Counted from the first letter of the stretch, positions 44,071-53,797 are shown. The stretch is 64,000 bases of DNA from Phycisphaerae bacterium (GCA_030432255.1 JAUIHS010000010.1:62001-126000); one strand, 5' to 3'. Program-made: numbers and translations. Notes: a model not told the origin generated them from the sequence alone.

Positions 44071-45575
44071 CGCACCGCCTCACCTTCGAGTATGAGTCGA
44101 GCGAGGCGTTCGGAGTTGCCGTACTCAATGTGATCCGGGACCTCCTGGCCCGTCGTCACGAAGCTCAGCCGGGCATCAACTGCCTTGGCGATGTTCAACA
44201 GCACACCGAAGTTCACCGCTTCATCCAGTTTGGTGAAGATCAGGTGGTCCGGTCGGAGCGATGCAAAGCGGCTCGCCGCATCGCGCATCACGGACTCGCT
44301 CATCGAACTCGACAGCACGAGGTGTGTCTGATGTGGGCGTGATGCTTCGAGGAAACCACGCAGTTCCTCCAGCCGGGTCGCATCCTTGGGCGAGCGCCCG
44401 GCGGTGTCGATCAGGATCGCATCGCAATCCGAACAACGATCACACGCATCGCGCATCTCCGCCGGGGTCAGCGCGACCTGAAGGGGCATGCCGATGATGT
44501 TCGCATAGGTACGAAGCTGCTCGACGGCCGCGATCCGGTAGGTATCCGAGGTGACGAGCCCGATGCGGCGACCGTAGCGAAGCTTGTACGTCGCCGCGAG
44601 CTTGGCGAGCGTCGTTGTCTTGCCCACGCCCGTCGGCCCGACCAGGGCCAGCGTGAACGGCCGACCATCAGTGGTGCGCTGCATCGGCGGCGGCTCATCA
44701 GCAACTTCGATGTACGCAGCAAGGTGGCGAAGCACCACGCGGCGCACGATCTCCGGTTGCGTAAGTTCTGCCGGGGTCAGTTCATCGCGGACCGCGCCCA
44801 CGATCGTATCGGCCAGTTCTGAACCCACCTCCGCATTGAGCATGCTGAGGTAGCAGTCGAAGAGCGCCTCGGGCATCCGCGCCTGACCTGTGCCCCGAGT
44901 CGCGTGCAGAACCTGCCCGACCATCTGGCGAAGTACGGCAATCTCGTCACGCAGGCCGGAGTCGGCAGCGCTCTCGATCGCACCGACCTGCGCCGCCGCG
45001 GCGGGAGTCGGTGCCGCCAGCAGATCACGGGCCACGTCGCTCGCTGCGGGAACGCGTACCGATGCTTCAGGCGCGCGCCGTGGCGTCGGTTCGGGTCGCG
45101 GCTGCACGAACGGGCGTCGTTCGAACTCCGGTTCCGGTTCCGGATCGGACGGACTCACCGGTTCGCGCAACTCGATCGGATTCGATTCCGGTGTTTGCTT
45201 TGAGGCTGCAACGGTCGGACGCAGCGCTCGCATCAGCCGCTCTTCGAGGTCGCGGCGATCGTCGGCGGTCATACGTTCCGAGCGAGGCGCGGAAGGTGTC
45301 CGCTCCGCGTCCTCGCGTCTGACCGGTGTTGGCTCGGGACTGTCGGCGGGTGCTTCCCGACGCGGGGCGCGCGCGATGGCCGCCGAGAGTTTATCCCGGC
45401 GCCTCGACAAAACTTCCTGCGTCGTTGCCGTGATCTCGGTGATCTTTGCACCACCCAGCCGGCCGCGATTCTTGATTGTCTTGGTGTGCAGAATCACCGC
45501 TTCGGGGCCAAGCTCATCCTTGACCTGCTTCAGTGCTTCCGCAACAGAATGACCACGATATGTCTTGATCGTCAC
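44067..45575 (-). CDS. flhF: Flagellar biosynthesis GTPase FlhF
   Basis: SRP-type GTPase that sets the site of flagellar assembly, 502 residues. The N-terminal segment TIKTYRGHSVAEALKQVKDELGPEAVILHTKT is typical of FlhF. A Pro/Arg/Glu-rich linker (about 65-180) leads to the NG domain: GPTGVGKTTTLAKLAA (about 313-328), TSDTYRIAAVEQLRTYA, IDTAGRSPKD, and FTKLDEAVNFG. GGAGGG six bases before the GTG at 45575 favours that start over the ATG four codons earlier. It lies between flhA and flhG as in many bacteria. Confidence 0.94.
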   Translation of the reverse strand: MTIKTYRGHSVAEALKQVKDELGPEAVILHTKTIKNRGRLGGAKITEITATTQEVLSRRRDKLSAAIARAPRREAPADSPEPTPVRREDAERTPSAPRSERMTADDRRDLEERLMRALRPTVAASKQTPESNPIELREPVSPSDPEPEPEFERRPFVQPRPEPTPRRAPEASVRVPAASDVARDLLAAPTPAAAAQVGAIESAADSGLRDEIAVLRQMVGQVLHATRGTGQARMPEALFDCYLSMLNAEVGSELADTIVGAVRDELTPAELTQPEIVRRVVLRHLAAYIEVADEPPPMQRTTDGRPFTLALVGPTGVGKTTTLAKLAATYKLRYGRRIGLVTSDTYRIAAVEQLRTYANIIGMPLQVALTPAEMRDACDRCSDCDAILIDTAGRSPKDATRLEELRGFLEASRPHQTHLVLSSSMSESVMRDAASRFASLRPDHLIFTKLDEAVNFGVLLNIAKAVDARLSFVTTGQEVPDHIEYGNSERLARLILEGEAVR

Positions 45576-45600
45576 GTTGCCCTCCATGGCGCGTGAACGA

Positions 45601-45695
45601 CGCGGCGTCCTGCCGCGGTTGTCTTGCTACTTATATAACCGAACCTCCGGGGGCGTGCGAATCATTCTGGAGACAAATGCTCATTCTTTCTTCCT
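45601..45695 (-). promoter_or_regulatory. flhA-flhF gap with hairpin and TATATAA box
   Basis: The gap holds CGCGGC/GCCGCG (45601-45617, 6-bp stem) close to the flhF start and, on the minus strand, GGTTATATAAGTAG about 50-60 bases upstream, which could be a -10. The -35 is not clear. An internal promoter for flhF-flhG is possible. Confidence 0.35.
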
Positions 45696-47852
45696 TCATG
45701 CCACGGACGCCGCTTCCTCGTCCGGCATGGTGACGAGCGCCATCGACTCGACTTCGATGCCTGGAACGATCTCGTTGTACCCAAGCACCACGATGGCCTG
45801 GAGATGTGGCTGCACGATCTGACGCACCTGCGCGCGCACCTGGGGCGATGCGATCACCACCGGCTGGTGCCCGGCAGCCATCACCGGTTCCAGTGACTGA
45901 ATCACGCACCGCGCCACGGCATTCGCAACCGTTGCCGGCATGGTGAGCGTGGTACCCATCGAGGTCCGCTCGATGTAACCGGAGATCACGTCCTCAAACG
46001 CGGGATCAAGCGTCACGCAAACCAGCCGGGGGCCCATGCCGGAGCCGGGATCCGCCGGGGCCGCCACCATCTGGCAGATCGTGCGCCTGAGGGCATTGCG
46101 GACATACTCCACGAGGATCTCGGTGTCCTTGGTCTTGGGCGCCCAGTCCGCGAGCGTTCCGAGAATCGTCTCCAGATCGCGAATCGGCACCCGCTCATCG
46201 AGGAGTCCGTGCAGCACCTTCTGGAGTTCACCAAGCGTGATGGCCTCGGGAATCGTCTGCTCGACGAGCTTTGGCGCCCGCTCTTTGAGCTGTTCCACCA
46301 GTCCGTTGACTTCCTCACGCGTCAGCAACTCGGCCGCATGTGTCCGTGCCAATTCGGCGATGTGCGTCGTCAGGACACTCGTGGGATCCACGACGGTGTA
46401 GTTCATCGTCTCCGCTCGTGACTTGAGACCCGGATCGATCCACCACGCATCGAGCCCGAAGGCAGGTTCGCGCGTCTGATCTCCGGTGATCTGCCCGGTC
46501 ACGATGCCGGAGTCCATCGCGAGCAACGAGCCGGGACGCGTCTCGCCTTCGCCGATCGGGTTGCCGCGAATCCGAAGCCGGTACGCGTTCGGGGGCAGGG
46601 TCATGTTGTCACGAATGCGCACCGGCGGGAGGACCAGTCCCACTTCCGCCGCGAGTTGCCGTCGGATCGCCGCGATTCGATCCAGCAGGTCGCCGCCCTG
46701 GTTCACGTCCACCAGTGAGACCAGCCCGTACCCGATCTCCAGTTCCATCGTGTCAACCTTCAACAGGTCCTCGACGGGCGGCGCCTCCGGCTCCGCACTC
46801 CGTGCCGCCGCCGCCTCGCGGGCAAGCGATTCCCGGGCCTGCGCGTTCTTCTGTCGCACCATGTAGAAGGCGGCGCCCGCGATGATCACGGCAATCGTGA
46901 AGAGCGGCACGGTCGGCAGCGGCGTGAGTCCGATCAGCACCAGGAACAGGGCCGTGATGATGAGTGCCACCGGCTTGCTCGTGAGCTGCATCGTCATCTC
47001 GGAGCCCAGCGCACCCTTGGAGCCTGAGCGGGTGACGATCAGGGCTGCCGCGATGGCAATGACGAACGAGGGGATCTGTGAGGTCAGTCCGTCACCGATC
47101 GTCAGGATGGTGAAGACCCTTGCGGTCTCGCCGATCGTCCACCCCTTCTCGATGGACCCGATTGCGAAGCCGCCGACGATGTTGATGACGGTGATGATGA
47201 TGCCGGCGATCGCGTCGCCGCGAACGAACTTGCTCGCACCGTCCATGGCACCAAAGAAGTCAGCTTCCTGGCTGATGCGATCGCGTCGTTCCTTGGCTTC
47301 CGCCTCGCTGAGGATACCGGCATTGACATCGGCATCGATCGCCATCTGCTTGCCGGGCATGGCATCGAGAGTGAAGCGGGCCGCGACTTCACTGATGCGG
47401 GTCGCGCCCTTGGTGATCACGATGAACTGCACGACCACCAGGATCAGGAAGATGATGATGCCGACAACCGGAGATCCACCCGCGACGAACGAACCGAATG
47501 CGCTGATGACCTTCCCGGCCACACCGATGGCCTGGTCCGCCGAGGTGGCGTCCGCCGAGAGGATGAGGCGGGTGGAGGCGATATTCAGCACCAGCCTGAA
47601 AAGGGTGGTACCCAGCAGAAGCGAGGGGAAGACTGAGAAGTCCAGTGGCTCAGCGAGGTACATCGTCGTCATGAGCATGATCACCGCGATGCTGATATTG
47701 ATCGCGATGAGCAGGTCCATCAGAACCGGCGGGAGCGGAACGACGATGACGACAAGCAGCATGATGAACGCCACCGGCGCAAGCAGCGCACGGTGCACGG
47801 CAATCCTCTGGATCCATGCGGGAACCGGCTTGTTCATGAACACGGGAGCCAT
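45696..47852 (-). CDS. flhA: Flagellar export gate protein FlhA
   Basis: Large export-gate subunit, 718 residues, with about eight N-terminal membrane helices (about 20-320) and a cytoplasmic domain (about 375-718) that docks chaperone-substrate complexes. Strong family text: LLIAINISIAVIMLMTTMYL, FPSLLLGTTLFRLVLNIASTRLIL, FVAGGSPVVGIIIFLILVVVQFIVITKGATRISEVAARFTLDAMPGKQMAIDADVNAG (the conserved FHIPEP-like cytoplasmic loop), and the C-terminal SVLTTHIAELARTHAAELLTREE. An ATG five codons in (before NKPVPAW) is an alternative start. It follows flhB by 18 bases. Confidence 0.96.
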   Translation of the reverse strand: MAPVFMNKPVPAWIQRIAVHRALLAPVAFIMLLVVIVVPLPPVLMDLLIAINISIAVIMLMTTMYLAEPLDFSVFPSLLLGTTLFRLVLNIASTRLILSADATSADQAIGVAGKVISAFGSFVAGGSPVVGIIIFLILVVVQFIVITKGATRISEVAARFTLDAMPGKQMAIDADVNAGILSEAEAKERRDRISQEADFFGAMDGASKFVRGDAIAGIIITVINIVGGFAIGSIEKGWTIGETARVFTILTIGDGLTSQIPSFVIAIAAALIVTRSGSKGALGSEMTMQLTSKPVALIITALFLVLIGLTPLPTVPLFTIAVIIAGAAFYMVRQKNAQARESLAREAAAARSAEPEAPPVEDLLKVDTMELEIGYGLVSLVDVNQGGDLLDRIAAIRRQLAAEVGLVLPPVRIRDNMTLPPNAYRLRIRGNPIGEGETRPGSLLAMDSGIVTGQITGDQTREPAFGLDAWWIDPGLKSRAETMNYTVVDPTSVLTTHIAELARTHAAELLTREEVNGLVEQLKERAPKLVEQTIPEAITLGELQKVLHGLLDERVPIRDLETILGTLADWAPKTKDTEILVEYVRNALRRTICQMVAAPADPGSGMGPRLVCVTLDPAFEDVISGYIERTSMGTTLTMPATVANAVARCVIQSLEPVMAAGHQPVVIASPQVRAQVRQIVQPHLQAIVVLGYNEIVPGIEVESMALVTMPDEEAASVA

Positions 47853-47870
47853 CGTTCAGTCAGTCGCCTC

Positions 47871-48938
47871 TCAGGATGCCGCCTTCTGATCCAGTCGGTA
47901 CACGTACGCCAGCACTTCGGCAACCGCCTCGTAGTGCTCAGGGTTCACCTCGCGTCCCACTTCAACCTGCGCATACAGGGCTCGGGCCAGCGGGGGACGC
48001 TCAACAATCGGAATGCTGTTCGCAGTCGCGATCTGGCGGATCCGCAGCGCCAGGTAGTCCGCACCCTTTGCGACCACCTTCGGAGCGCCCATGCTCTCGG
48101 CGTCATACTTCAGTGCCACCGAGAAGTGCGTCGGGTTCGCGACGATCACATCCGCCGTGGGCACATCACGTCCCAGCCGCTGCATCGCAATGGTCCGCGC
48201 CAACTGCATGCGTCGAGCCTTCATCTGCATGTCTCCCTCCGTGGACTTGCGCTCATCTTTCACCTCCTGCTTGGTCATGCGAAGGTCCTGCGTCCGCTGC
48301 CACTTCTGGAAAAGCCAGTCCATGATCCCGAGGATGGCCAGCACCAGCAGGCACCAGATCGCCAGTTCGGTGATCAGTTGCAGCGCCACCGCAATCCCGG
48401 CGCCGATCGGCAGCGCCGACAGGCCGATCAGGTCAGACATGCGCAGCCGCACGATCACCGCCACCACGCTCCCGATGATCAGCAGCTTCCCGAGATCCAG
48501 CCCGCCCTTCACAAGCGAACGCTTCGAAAAGAGCCGCCCCACACCCTGCACGACATTCAGGCGCTCCAGTTTCGGCTCAAGCGGTCGCAGTGTCAGAAGG
48601 AACCCCACCTGCATCAGCCCCGAGATGTACGCAATCAGCCACATCAGCGCCATGATCGGAATGACCGCCAGCCCAATGTGGATCGCCATCGAAAGAGCAT
48701 CATGCCCCACGGACTCCACGAAGATGCCACGCCCCAGCCCATCCGCCCCGAGACCCTCCAGCATCTCACGCGCAAAGACCTCGAAGAGCGATGGACCCAG
48801 CAGGAACACCATCACGAACGCGCCCGTCAGGACGACCGCCGCGGCGAGATCCATGCTCCGCGCCACCTGCCCGCGTTCGCGCGCCTCGCTCAGGCGCCGC
48901 GCCGTCGGCTGTTCGGTCTTTTCACCGAGGTCAGGCAC
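47871..48938 (-). CDS. flhB: Flagellar export switch protein FlhB
   Basis: Membrane protein that switches export specificity from rod/hook to filament, 355 residues. It opens with GEKTEQPTARRLSEARERGQVARS and has four membrane helices. The self-cleaving motif NPTH is intact (Asn268-Pro-Thr-His271, in VIVANPTHFSVALKYD). The GTG start directly follows the fliR stop (TGA then GTG). The short tail ends in EVLAYVYRLDQKAAS. Order fliR-flhB-flhA matches Bacillus. Confidence 0.96.
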   Translation of the reverse strand: MPDLGEKTEQPTARRLSEARERGQVARSMDLAAAVVLTGAFVMVFLLGPSLFEVFAREMLEGLGADGLGRGIFVESVGHDALSMAIHIGLAVIPIMALMWLIAYISGLMQVGFLLTLRPLEPKLERLNVVQGVGRLFSKRSLVKGGLDLGKLLIIGSVVAVIVRLRMSDLIGLSALPIGAGIAVALQLITELAIWCLLVLAILGIMDWLFQKWQRTQDLRMTKQEVKDERKSTEGDMQMKARRMQLARTIAMQRLGRDVPTADVIVANPTHFSVALKYDAESMGAPKVVAKGADYLALRIRQIATANSIPIVERPPLARALYAQVEVGREVNPEHYEAVAEVLAYVYRLDQKAAS

Positions 48939-49742
48939 TCAGCCACTCCCCCCATGCGCATGCTTCAGTGCCTCGATCCATTCGCCCAGCGTGTCCATCG
49001 AGTACAGGAAGTCCCCACTGATGCCTTCGCTGATCAGGATCATCGACGCCAGCAGGACGGTCAGGCCGACGATGATCCGGATGGGGAACCCGAAGCTCAT
49101 GATGTTCAGCGAAGGGACGGTCTTCATGATCAGTCCGACGGCAAGGCTCTCCAGGAAGATGATCGTGACCACCGGAAGCGCGATACGCGTCGCCAGCACG
49201 AAACCCGAAGTCACGATGGCGACGAGGAAGTCGAGCGGCGCCTCCGTGATCCGTGCGCCGCCGAGATTCACCGCATCGAATGTCTGTGCCAGCGCGAGGA
49301 AGAGCATGTCGATCCCGCCCAGCAGGGTGTACGACGCGACACCCAGGTAAAAGAGAAGCTGGCCGATCGAGTTGCCCTCGAGTTCCACCGCGGGATTCAG
49401 CACGCTCGCGATCGCCAGGCCCATCTGCTGGCCCATGAACAGGCCGGCAAGTTGCAGGCTCGCCGCGGGAATGAACGCTGCCAGCCCGATCACGGCGCCG
49501 ATCAGCAGTTCGCCTGCCATCATCGGTGCCAGTGTCATCAGGTCGAGATCCACGGGCACGTCCCTCTGGAGATTGAGCGTGGGGTACAGCGCGAGGCTGA
49601 ACATCAGGACGAAGAGCGCCTTGGCGCGCGTCGGAATGATGGCGCTGGACAGCACCGGCGTGAAGATGAACAACCCGCTCATCCGGGTCATCACCAGCAG
49701 CAGAGGCGGCAGATGTGGCAGCAGCGCATCAAGCCCGGTCAC
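48939..49742 (-). CDS. fliR: Flagellar export gate protein FliR
   Basis: Polytopic export-gate protein of 267 residues that forms the FliP-FliQ-FliR core. About six hydrophobic helices and family text such as RMSGLFIFTPVLSS, GELLIGAVIGLAAFIPAASLQLAGLFMGQQMG and LALAQTFDAV are seen. GGAG lies six bases before the GTG start. It is packed nine bases after fliQ and directly before flhB. Confidence 0.93.
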   Translation of the reverse strand: MTGLDALLPHLPPLLLVMTRMSGLFIFTPVLSSAIIPTRAKALFVLMFSLALYPTLNLQRDVPVDLDLMTLAPMMAGELLIGAVIGLAAFIPAASLQLAGLFMGQQMGLAIASVLNPAVELEGNSIGQLLFYLGVASYTLLGGIDMLFLALAQTFDAVNLGGARITEAPLDFLVAIVTSGFVLATRIALPVVTIIFLESLAVGLIMKTVPSLNIMSFGFPIRIIVGLTVLLASMILISEGISGDFLYSMDTLGEWIEALKHAHGGSG

Positions 49743-49751
49743 GGCAACTCC

Positions 49752-50003
49752 TCAGAAGCTGAACATCTCCAGCGCGAAGTCGGCCAGCTGCGCGTAGATC
49801 CACGGCACCAGCGCGATGGTCACAATCGTCATCACGAACATCTTGGGGATCAGGCTCAGGGTCTGTTCCTGGATCTGTGTCACCGACTGCACGATGCTGA
49901 TGACCAGGCCGATCAGGATGCCCGAAACCAGGATGGGAATCGAGACGATCAGCACCACCCACAGTGCATGCTTCGCCAGCTCGATCATCATGTCTTCCGT
50001 CAT
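49752..50003 (-). CDS. fliQ: Flagellar export gate protein FliQ
   Basis: Two-helix export-gate subunit of 83 residues: an N-terminal helix (ALWVVLIVSIPILVSGILIGLVIS), the conserved QSVTQIQEQTLSLIPK turn, and a second helix (IVTIALVPWIYAQLADFA). The ATG at 50003 (MTEDMMIELA) matches the family length better than a codon eight residues earlier, and GAGGAGA is upstream. It lies 17 bases after fliP. Confidence 0.95.
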   Translation of the reverse strand: MTEDMMIELAKHALWVVLIVSIPILVSGILIGLVISIVQSVTQIQEQTLSLIPKMFVMTIVTIALVPWIYAQLADFALEMFSF

Positions 50004-50020
50004 CGTCCGCTGTCTCCTCG

Positions 50021-50941
50021 TCAGCAACGCATCAGCACGGCCATCGCCGCACCATGTATCAGGTCCACCGCGCTCGCCGCCGCGATCGGTTCCACAGGGG
50101 CCACGCTCAACATCAGGCTTCCCACGATCAGTTGCCAGCCATCCACGAAGATGAACAGCAATATCTTGAAGGGGAGCGAAATGAGCACCGGCGGCAGCAT
50201 CATCATGCTCATCGAGATCAGGATGCTCGCCACGATCATGTCCACGATCAGGAAGGGCAGGTACACCCTGAAGCCCAGCAGGAACGCCACCTTCAATTCG
50301 CTGAGCATGTATGCCGGGATCAGCGAGACCATGTCCACATCAGCACGCTTCAACTGCTCCGGCTCCGAGGTGTCGATGCCGCGATAGTTCAGCACCATGT
50401 ACAGCGACGACCAGTTCTCCGTCGCTTCCAGTTGCGCGAACATGAAGTCCCGCAGCGGCTGCTTGGCCGTGTCCCACATCTCCAGTTGGTTCTTGATCTC
50501 ACCATTCTGATACGGCACGATCGCTTCGTTGTAGACGCGATCGATCGTCGGGCTCATCACCATGAACGTCATGAACATCGACAAGGCCAGCAGCACCTGC
50601 GGCGGTGGCAGGCTCTGTGTGCCCAGCGCCTGCTTCAGCAGGCCGAGCACCACGATGAAGCGCACAAAGCAGGTGCACATCAGCAGGATCGCAGGGGCCA
50701 GCGACAGAATCGTCAGCAACACAATGACATTCAGCGCACCGCTCAGACCACCCTCAAAGCCCGGGAGCGCCGCAGCGCCATCCTCGAGCATCTGCACCGG
50801 ATTCGACAGGCCCTCCCGGCTCGTCGGCGGAATCTCGTCCCCCACCATCGCATCCGGAAGTTGCGGCCCGTACGCCTGGCCCGCCGCCGATGCGGCGAAG
50901 AGCGTGCACAGCGCCGCAATCAGCAGCACCCAGCGCATCAC
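50021..50941 (-). CDS. fliP: Flagellar export gate protein FliP
   Basis: Export-gate protein of 306 residues with a cleaved signal peptide (ASAAGQA) and four membrane helices. Family text: CTCFVRFIVVLGLLKQALGTQSLPPPQVLLALSMFMTFMVMSP, AYNEAI-like VYNEAIVPY, DVDMVSLIPAYMLSELKVAFLLGFRVYLPFLIVDMIVASILISMSMMMLPP and LPFKILLFIFVDGWQLIVGSL. Its start overlaps the fliO stop by four bases. Confidence 0.96.
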   Translation of the reverse strand: MMRWVLLIAALCTLFAASAAGQAYGPQLPDAMVGDEIPPTSREGLSNPVQMLEDGAAALPGFEGGLSGALNVIVLLTILSLAPAILLMCTCFVRFIVVLGLLKQALGTQSLPPPQVLLALSMFMTFMVMSPTIDRVYNEAIVPYQNGEIKNQLEMWDTAKQPLRDFMFAQLEATENWSSLYMVLNYRGIDTSEPEQLKRADVDMVSLIPAYMLSELKVAFLLGFRVYLPFLIVDMIVASILISMSMMMLPPVLISLPFKILLFIFVDGWQLIVGSLMLSVAPVEPIAAASAVDLIHGAAMAVLMRC

Positions 50942-51771
50942 GACCGCCTCCCCCGCCGCAACCGCTCCTCACGATCCGACGGCACGTACTCATCCGACTG
51001 CGGACGCATTGCGATCGGCTGGCGGGACTCGCGGCTGCCCTGCGCCACCTCGGGATCGCGCTCCAGTTCCTTGAGCAGCGCCGAAAAACGCGCCGCCATG
51101 CTCTCGCCCTCGTCATCCCGTGTCTTCAGGAGAATCGATGCGACCTCATCCGGATTGGTGATCTCGCTCAGAGTCTGAAAGCCTGAGGCGGTCTGCGCCA
51201 CCAGCAGGATCCGCCGATCCAGCTTCAGAAGTGCCAGCGTCTGCCCCCGTGCGATCGGATAGCGACCCAGGACCTCCAGCACACCCGACGGTGAACGTCC
51301 ACCCGCCCGGAGCTGCGAGCCGATCCCACCCCCTCGACCCGACAACCACTGGAAGGTCCACTTGATCACGAACATCAGGCTGATCACCGCAGCCAGAGCC
51401 AACCCGGTCCGGACCGCCCAGTGATTGACCAATCCACCCGACTCACTTGATGCAGCAGCCCCTCGCGCCTCGGCTGCACTGCGCCCCAGAGGCAACGACT
51501 CCACCGCCGGTACCGCGCGATCACCCTCATCACCCGCGGCAGCCTGCTCCGTCACCTCGGCCCGGGCACCGGAAGAATCGTGATTCGTTTCCACAGGAAC
51601 ATCGCGCTCCGCAGCGGTCGCTGCCGGCGGTGTCGCAACATCTGGCTGATCGGTCAGGAAGGGTCCGGGGCGCACGGCGTCGGTCGCGAGGATCGTGCCG
51701 CTGATGAGGCAGATGCCTGCAACAATGCCGGTCCACCGTGCGCTCGACGTCCATCGGGAGTTGCTGATCAT
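50938..51771 (-). CDS. fliO: FliO-like flagellar export scaffold protein
   Basis: FliO helps FliP assemble into the export gate. This 277-residue version has a signal-like N-terminus (GIVAGICLISGTILATDA), an Ala/Glu-rich outside stretch, one membrane helix (about 120-142, LALAAVISLMFVIKWTF), and the FliO domain on the inside (GVLEVLGRYPIARGQTLALLKLDRRILLVAQTASGFQTLSEI). The Arg-rich tail is loose. FliO is poorly conserved in general; the position just before fliP and the LxxLGRxPxxRGQxLxLLKL text support it. Confidence 0.85.
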   Translation of the reverse strand: MISNSRWTSSARWTGIVAGICLISGTILATDAVRPGPFLTDQPDVATPPAATAAERDVPVETNHDSSGARAEVTEQAAAGDEGDRAVPAVESLPLGRSAAEARGAAASSESGGLVNHWAVRTGLALAAVISLMFVIKWTFQWLSGRGGGIGSQLRAGGRSPSGVLEVLGRYPIARGQTLALLKLDRRILLVAQTASGFQTLSEITNPDEVASILLKTRDDEGESMAARFSALLKELERDPEVAQGSRESRQPIAMRPQSDEYVPSDREERLRRGRRS

Positions 51772-51827
51772 GACTTGCCATCCTGGCTCGCAGACAACGG
51801 ACTCCGCCGTTGCCGTGATGGATCTCG

Positions 51828-52373
51828 TTACGCGCTCTTCTCCGTCGGTGCCACGGATTCGAGAATCTCGCTGATGCGGACGCAGAAGTTGTCGTTGAGG
51901 ACCAGCACCTCGCCCCGTGCCACCGGACGGTCATTCACATAGATGTCCACCGGATCACCCGCGAGTTTGTCCAGTTCAATCACCGAACCCGAGCCGAGTT
52001 TCAGCACGTCCTCGACCAGCATCCGCGTGCGACCCAGTTCGATCTTCACATGCAGGTTCACATCCGAGAGCATCCGCAACTCGGATGGCATGGAGTCAAT
52101 CGCCGCCTGCTGAAAGTCCGGCATGGCAAACGCGGCGGCTCCACCCGGTGCGGGTTCTCCCGGTTCAGCGGGGTCGGACGCCGTTGGCGCCTCCGCCATC
52201 GGACTCTCTTCCGCCATCCCCGACACCTCTGCCTCAGCCCCGGATTCCGGCGATGGGGTCGGCTCCGACGCCGCATCCTCCTGCGGCATGCTTTCTTCGT
52301 GCTCTTCGGGCATCCTTGCCTCGCTGTCGGAATGTGTGTTCATGGCGCTCGGCTGGCGCCGGTTCTTCGACAT
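51828..52373 (-). CDS. fliN: Flagellar motor switch protein FliN
   Basis: C-ring component of 181 residues. The C-terminal 80 residues are a full FliN/SpoA domain: [70 protein letters not shown]. The first 90 residues are a Glu/Pro/Ala-rich low-complexity region in place of any FliY-type CheC domain. An ATG at 52343 is an alternative start; the segment before the upstream ATG contains a GCCGATAA string. fliM, which normally precedes it, is absent here. Confidence 0.93.
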   Translation of the reverse strand: MSKNRRQPSAMNTHSDSEARMPEEHEESMPQEDAASEPTPSPESGAEAEVSGMAEESPMAEAPTASDPAEPGEPAPGGAAAFAMPDFQQAAIDSMPSELRMLSDVNLHVKIELGRTRMLVEDVLKLGSGSVIELDKLAGDPVDIYVNDRPVARGEVLVLNDNFCVRISEILESVAPTEKSA

Positions 52374-52467
52374 CGAGTTATCGGCCGGAACCGCGCGGTG
52401 CGCACACCTTTCCCGGCAGATTGTGCCCCCCTCTGCCCGATTCGCGCAGAAATTGCCGAAGCGGACC

Positions 52468-53001
52468 TCAATAGTCGGCCGGGAAGCCGAGACATTGGGG
52501 AATGAGCACGCCCTGGATCATCGGTTCGTTCGTCGCCGCGTCGTTCTCGAAGATGTCACGCCGCAGGTACTCAAGGCACTGGCGCGTCACCGTGGTGTGC
52601 TTCGGTTCCGTCAGGTGGTGATGCTGCGCTTCGCTGACGATCCCCGCGATGCCCGTCCGGATCTCGGCCAGTCGCTGCTCAAGGCGCATCTTGACCTCTT
52701 CCTCGTGCTTCTGCTTCACCTGGATCAGCAGTTCCGTCTCCCAGATCCAGATGCGCCCCGTTGAACCGTTGGTGAACTTCTCGTTGAGGACCGGGAGTTC
52801 ACGCAGTTCGTCGCCGACCGCCGTCTGACCGGTTGCGAGGTCGGCGTCCGCCACCGCGCCGGCCGGTTTGCCCAGCATCCCCATGACCACGACGAGTCCG
52901 ATCGCCTCGCCGATGAGCAGAACGAGGATGATCGCGATCGTCTTGATCGGGCGGCCACCCTTCTTCTGTGCTTCTTCGCTCGGTGCGCCTTCTTCACTCA
53001 T
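52468..53001 (-). CDS. fliL: FliL-like flagellar basal-body protein
   Basis: Membrane protein of 177 residues linked to the stator and basal body. A short acidic head, one membrane helix (about 22-43, [22 protein letters not shown]), and an outside domain with text such as [57 protein letters not shown]. The domain is longer than in common FliL. GGAGAG before the ATG supports the start. It lies 16 bases after motB, matching the stator association. Confidence 0.82.
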   Translation of the reverse strand: MSEEGAPSEEAQKKGGRPIKTIAIILVLLIGEAIGLVVVMGMLGKPAGAVADADLATGQTAVGDELRELPVLNEKFTNGSTGRIWIWETELLIQVKQKHEEEVKMRLEQRLAEIRTGIAGIVSEAQHHHLTEPKHTTVTRQCLEYLRRDIFENDAATNEPMIQGVLIPQCLGFPADY

Positions 53002-53017
53002 GATTCACTCTCCAGAT

Positions 53018-53779
53018 TCACTCGGCACGGGCCGCAGATTCGTCAGTAAATGCCGCGTCAGGATTCACTTCGTTTGCGCGGACTTCCAGCATCACGACTT
53101 CGACCCGTCGGTTGGGTGCAGACTCCCGCTCGCCTCGCTTGCGAACCACCATGGGCTCACTTGTGCCGCGGGCGTCCATGGCGATCAGGTCCTCCCGGAT
53201 GTTCCCCTCCATCACCAGGTAGTCCCTGATCGCCTTGGCGCGAAAGTACGAAAGGTCGTAGAGATCGGCGAACTTCGAATCCGGAGGCAGGATCTTCTTC
53301 GAGGCATGGCCACGAATTGCGATCTTGTTCGTCCGCCCGCGGATCAGGTCGGCGATCTTCAGCAGTTCGGGCTTGGCGGCTTCCTTGAGCGCCGCCGAAC
53401 CCGGATCGAACGTCAGGTTGCCCCCGATGGTGAACATCGTTCCTTCACGGATCTTGGTGACCTTCTGCTCGCGCCCGCTCACGGACTTCACGTTGGACTC
53501 ACTCACGTTCTTCTGAGGCGACTGCTTCATCGCCAGTTCCTGCAGCAACTGCACCATCGAACGTGTGGGCGGATCATCGGTGGGCATGGACCCGACACCG
53601 CCTGAGTAGCCGAACGCCTCCTTCACCGCCGTGATCACGCGCTGGTACTCCACTTCCTCCCGCATCTCCATGAAGGACACCAGCAGGATGAAGAAGCACA
53701 GCAGCAGGCTCATCATGTCACCGAACGTGACGACCCACTCCGGAATCCCGGGCTCTTCCTTCTTGGGCTTCTTGGGCAT
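53018..53779 (-). CDS. motB: Flagellar stator protein MotB
   Basis: Stator subunit of 253 residues that anchors MotA to peptidoglycan and carries the ion-binding Asp. The plug/helix PEWVVTFGDMMSLLLCFFILLVSF has Asp21, the ion site. The OmpA-like domain (about 120-240) has LTFDPGSAALKEAAKPELLKIADLIRG, NKIAIRGHASKKI and DYLVMEGNIREDLIAMDARGTSEP. It follows motA by 18 bases. Coupling ion (H+ or Na+) cannot be read with certainty. Confidence 0.94.
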   Translation of the reverse strand: MPKKPKKEEPGIPEWVVTFGDMMSLLLCFFILLVSFMEMREEVEYQRVITAVKEAFGYSGGVGSMPTDDPPTRSMVQLLQELAMKQSPQKNVSESNVKSVSGREQKVTKIREGTMFTIGGNLTFDPGSAALKEAAKPELLKIADLIRGRTNKIAIRGHASKKILPPDSKFADLYDLSYFRAKAIRDYLVMEGNIREDLIAMDARGTSEPMVVRKRGERESAPNRRVEVVMLEVRANEVNPDAAFTDESAARAE

Positions 53780-53797
53780 GGCCTTCCCCTCCCTCGG

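Noticed and set aside
47793..50387. Long plus-strand open frame (about 860 codons) opposite flhB, fliR, fliQ and part of fliP
   Set aside because: The product is dominated by His, Arg, Gln and Asp as expected of an antisense reading of membrane-protein genes; the minus strand has a continuous set of well-known genes.
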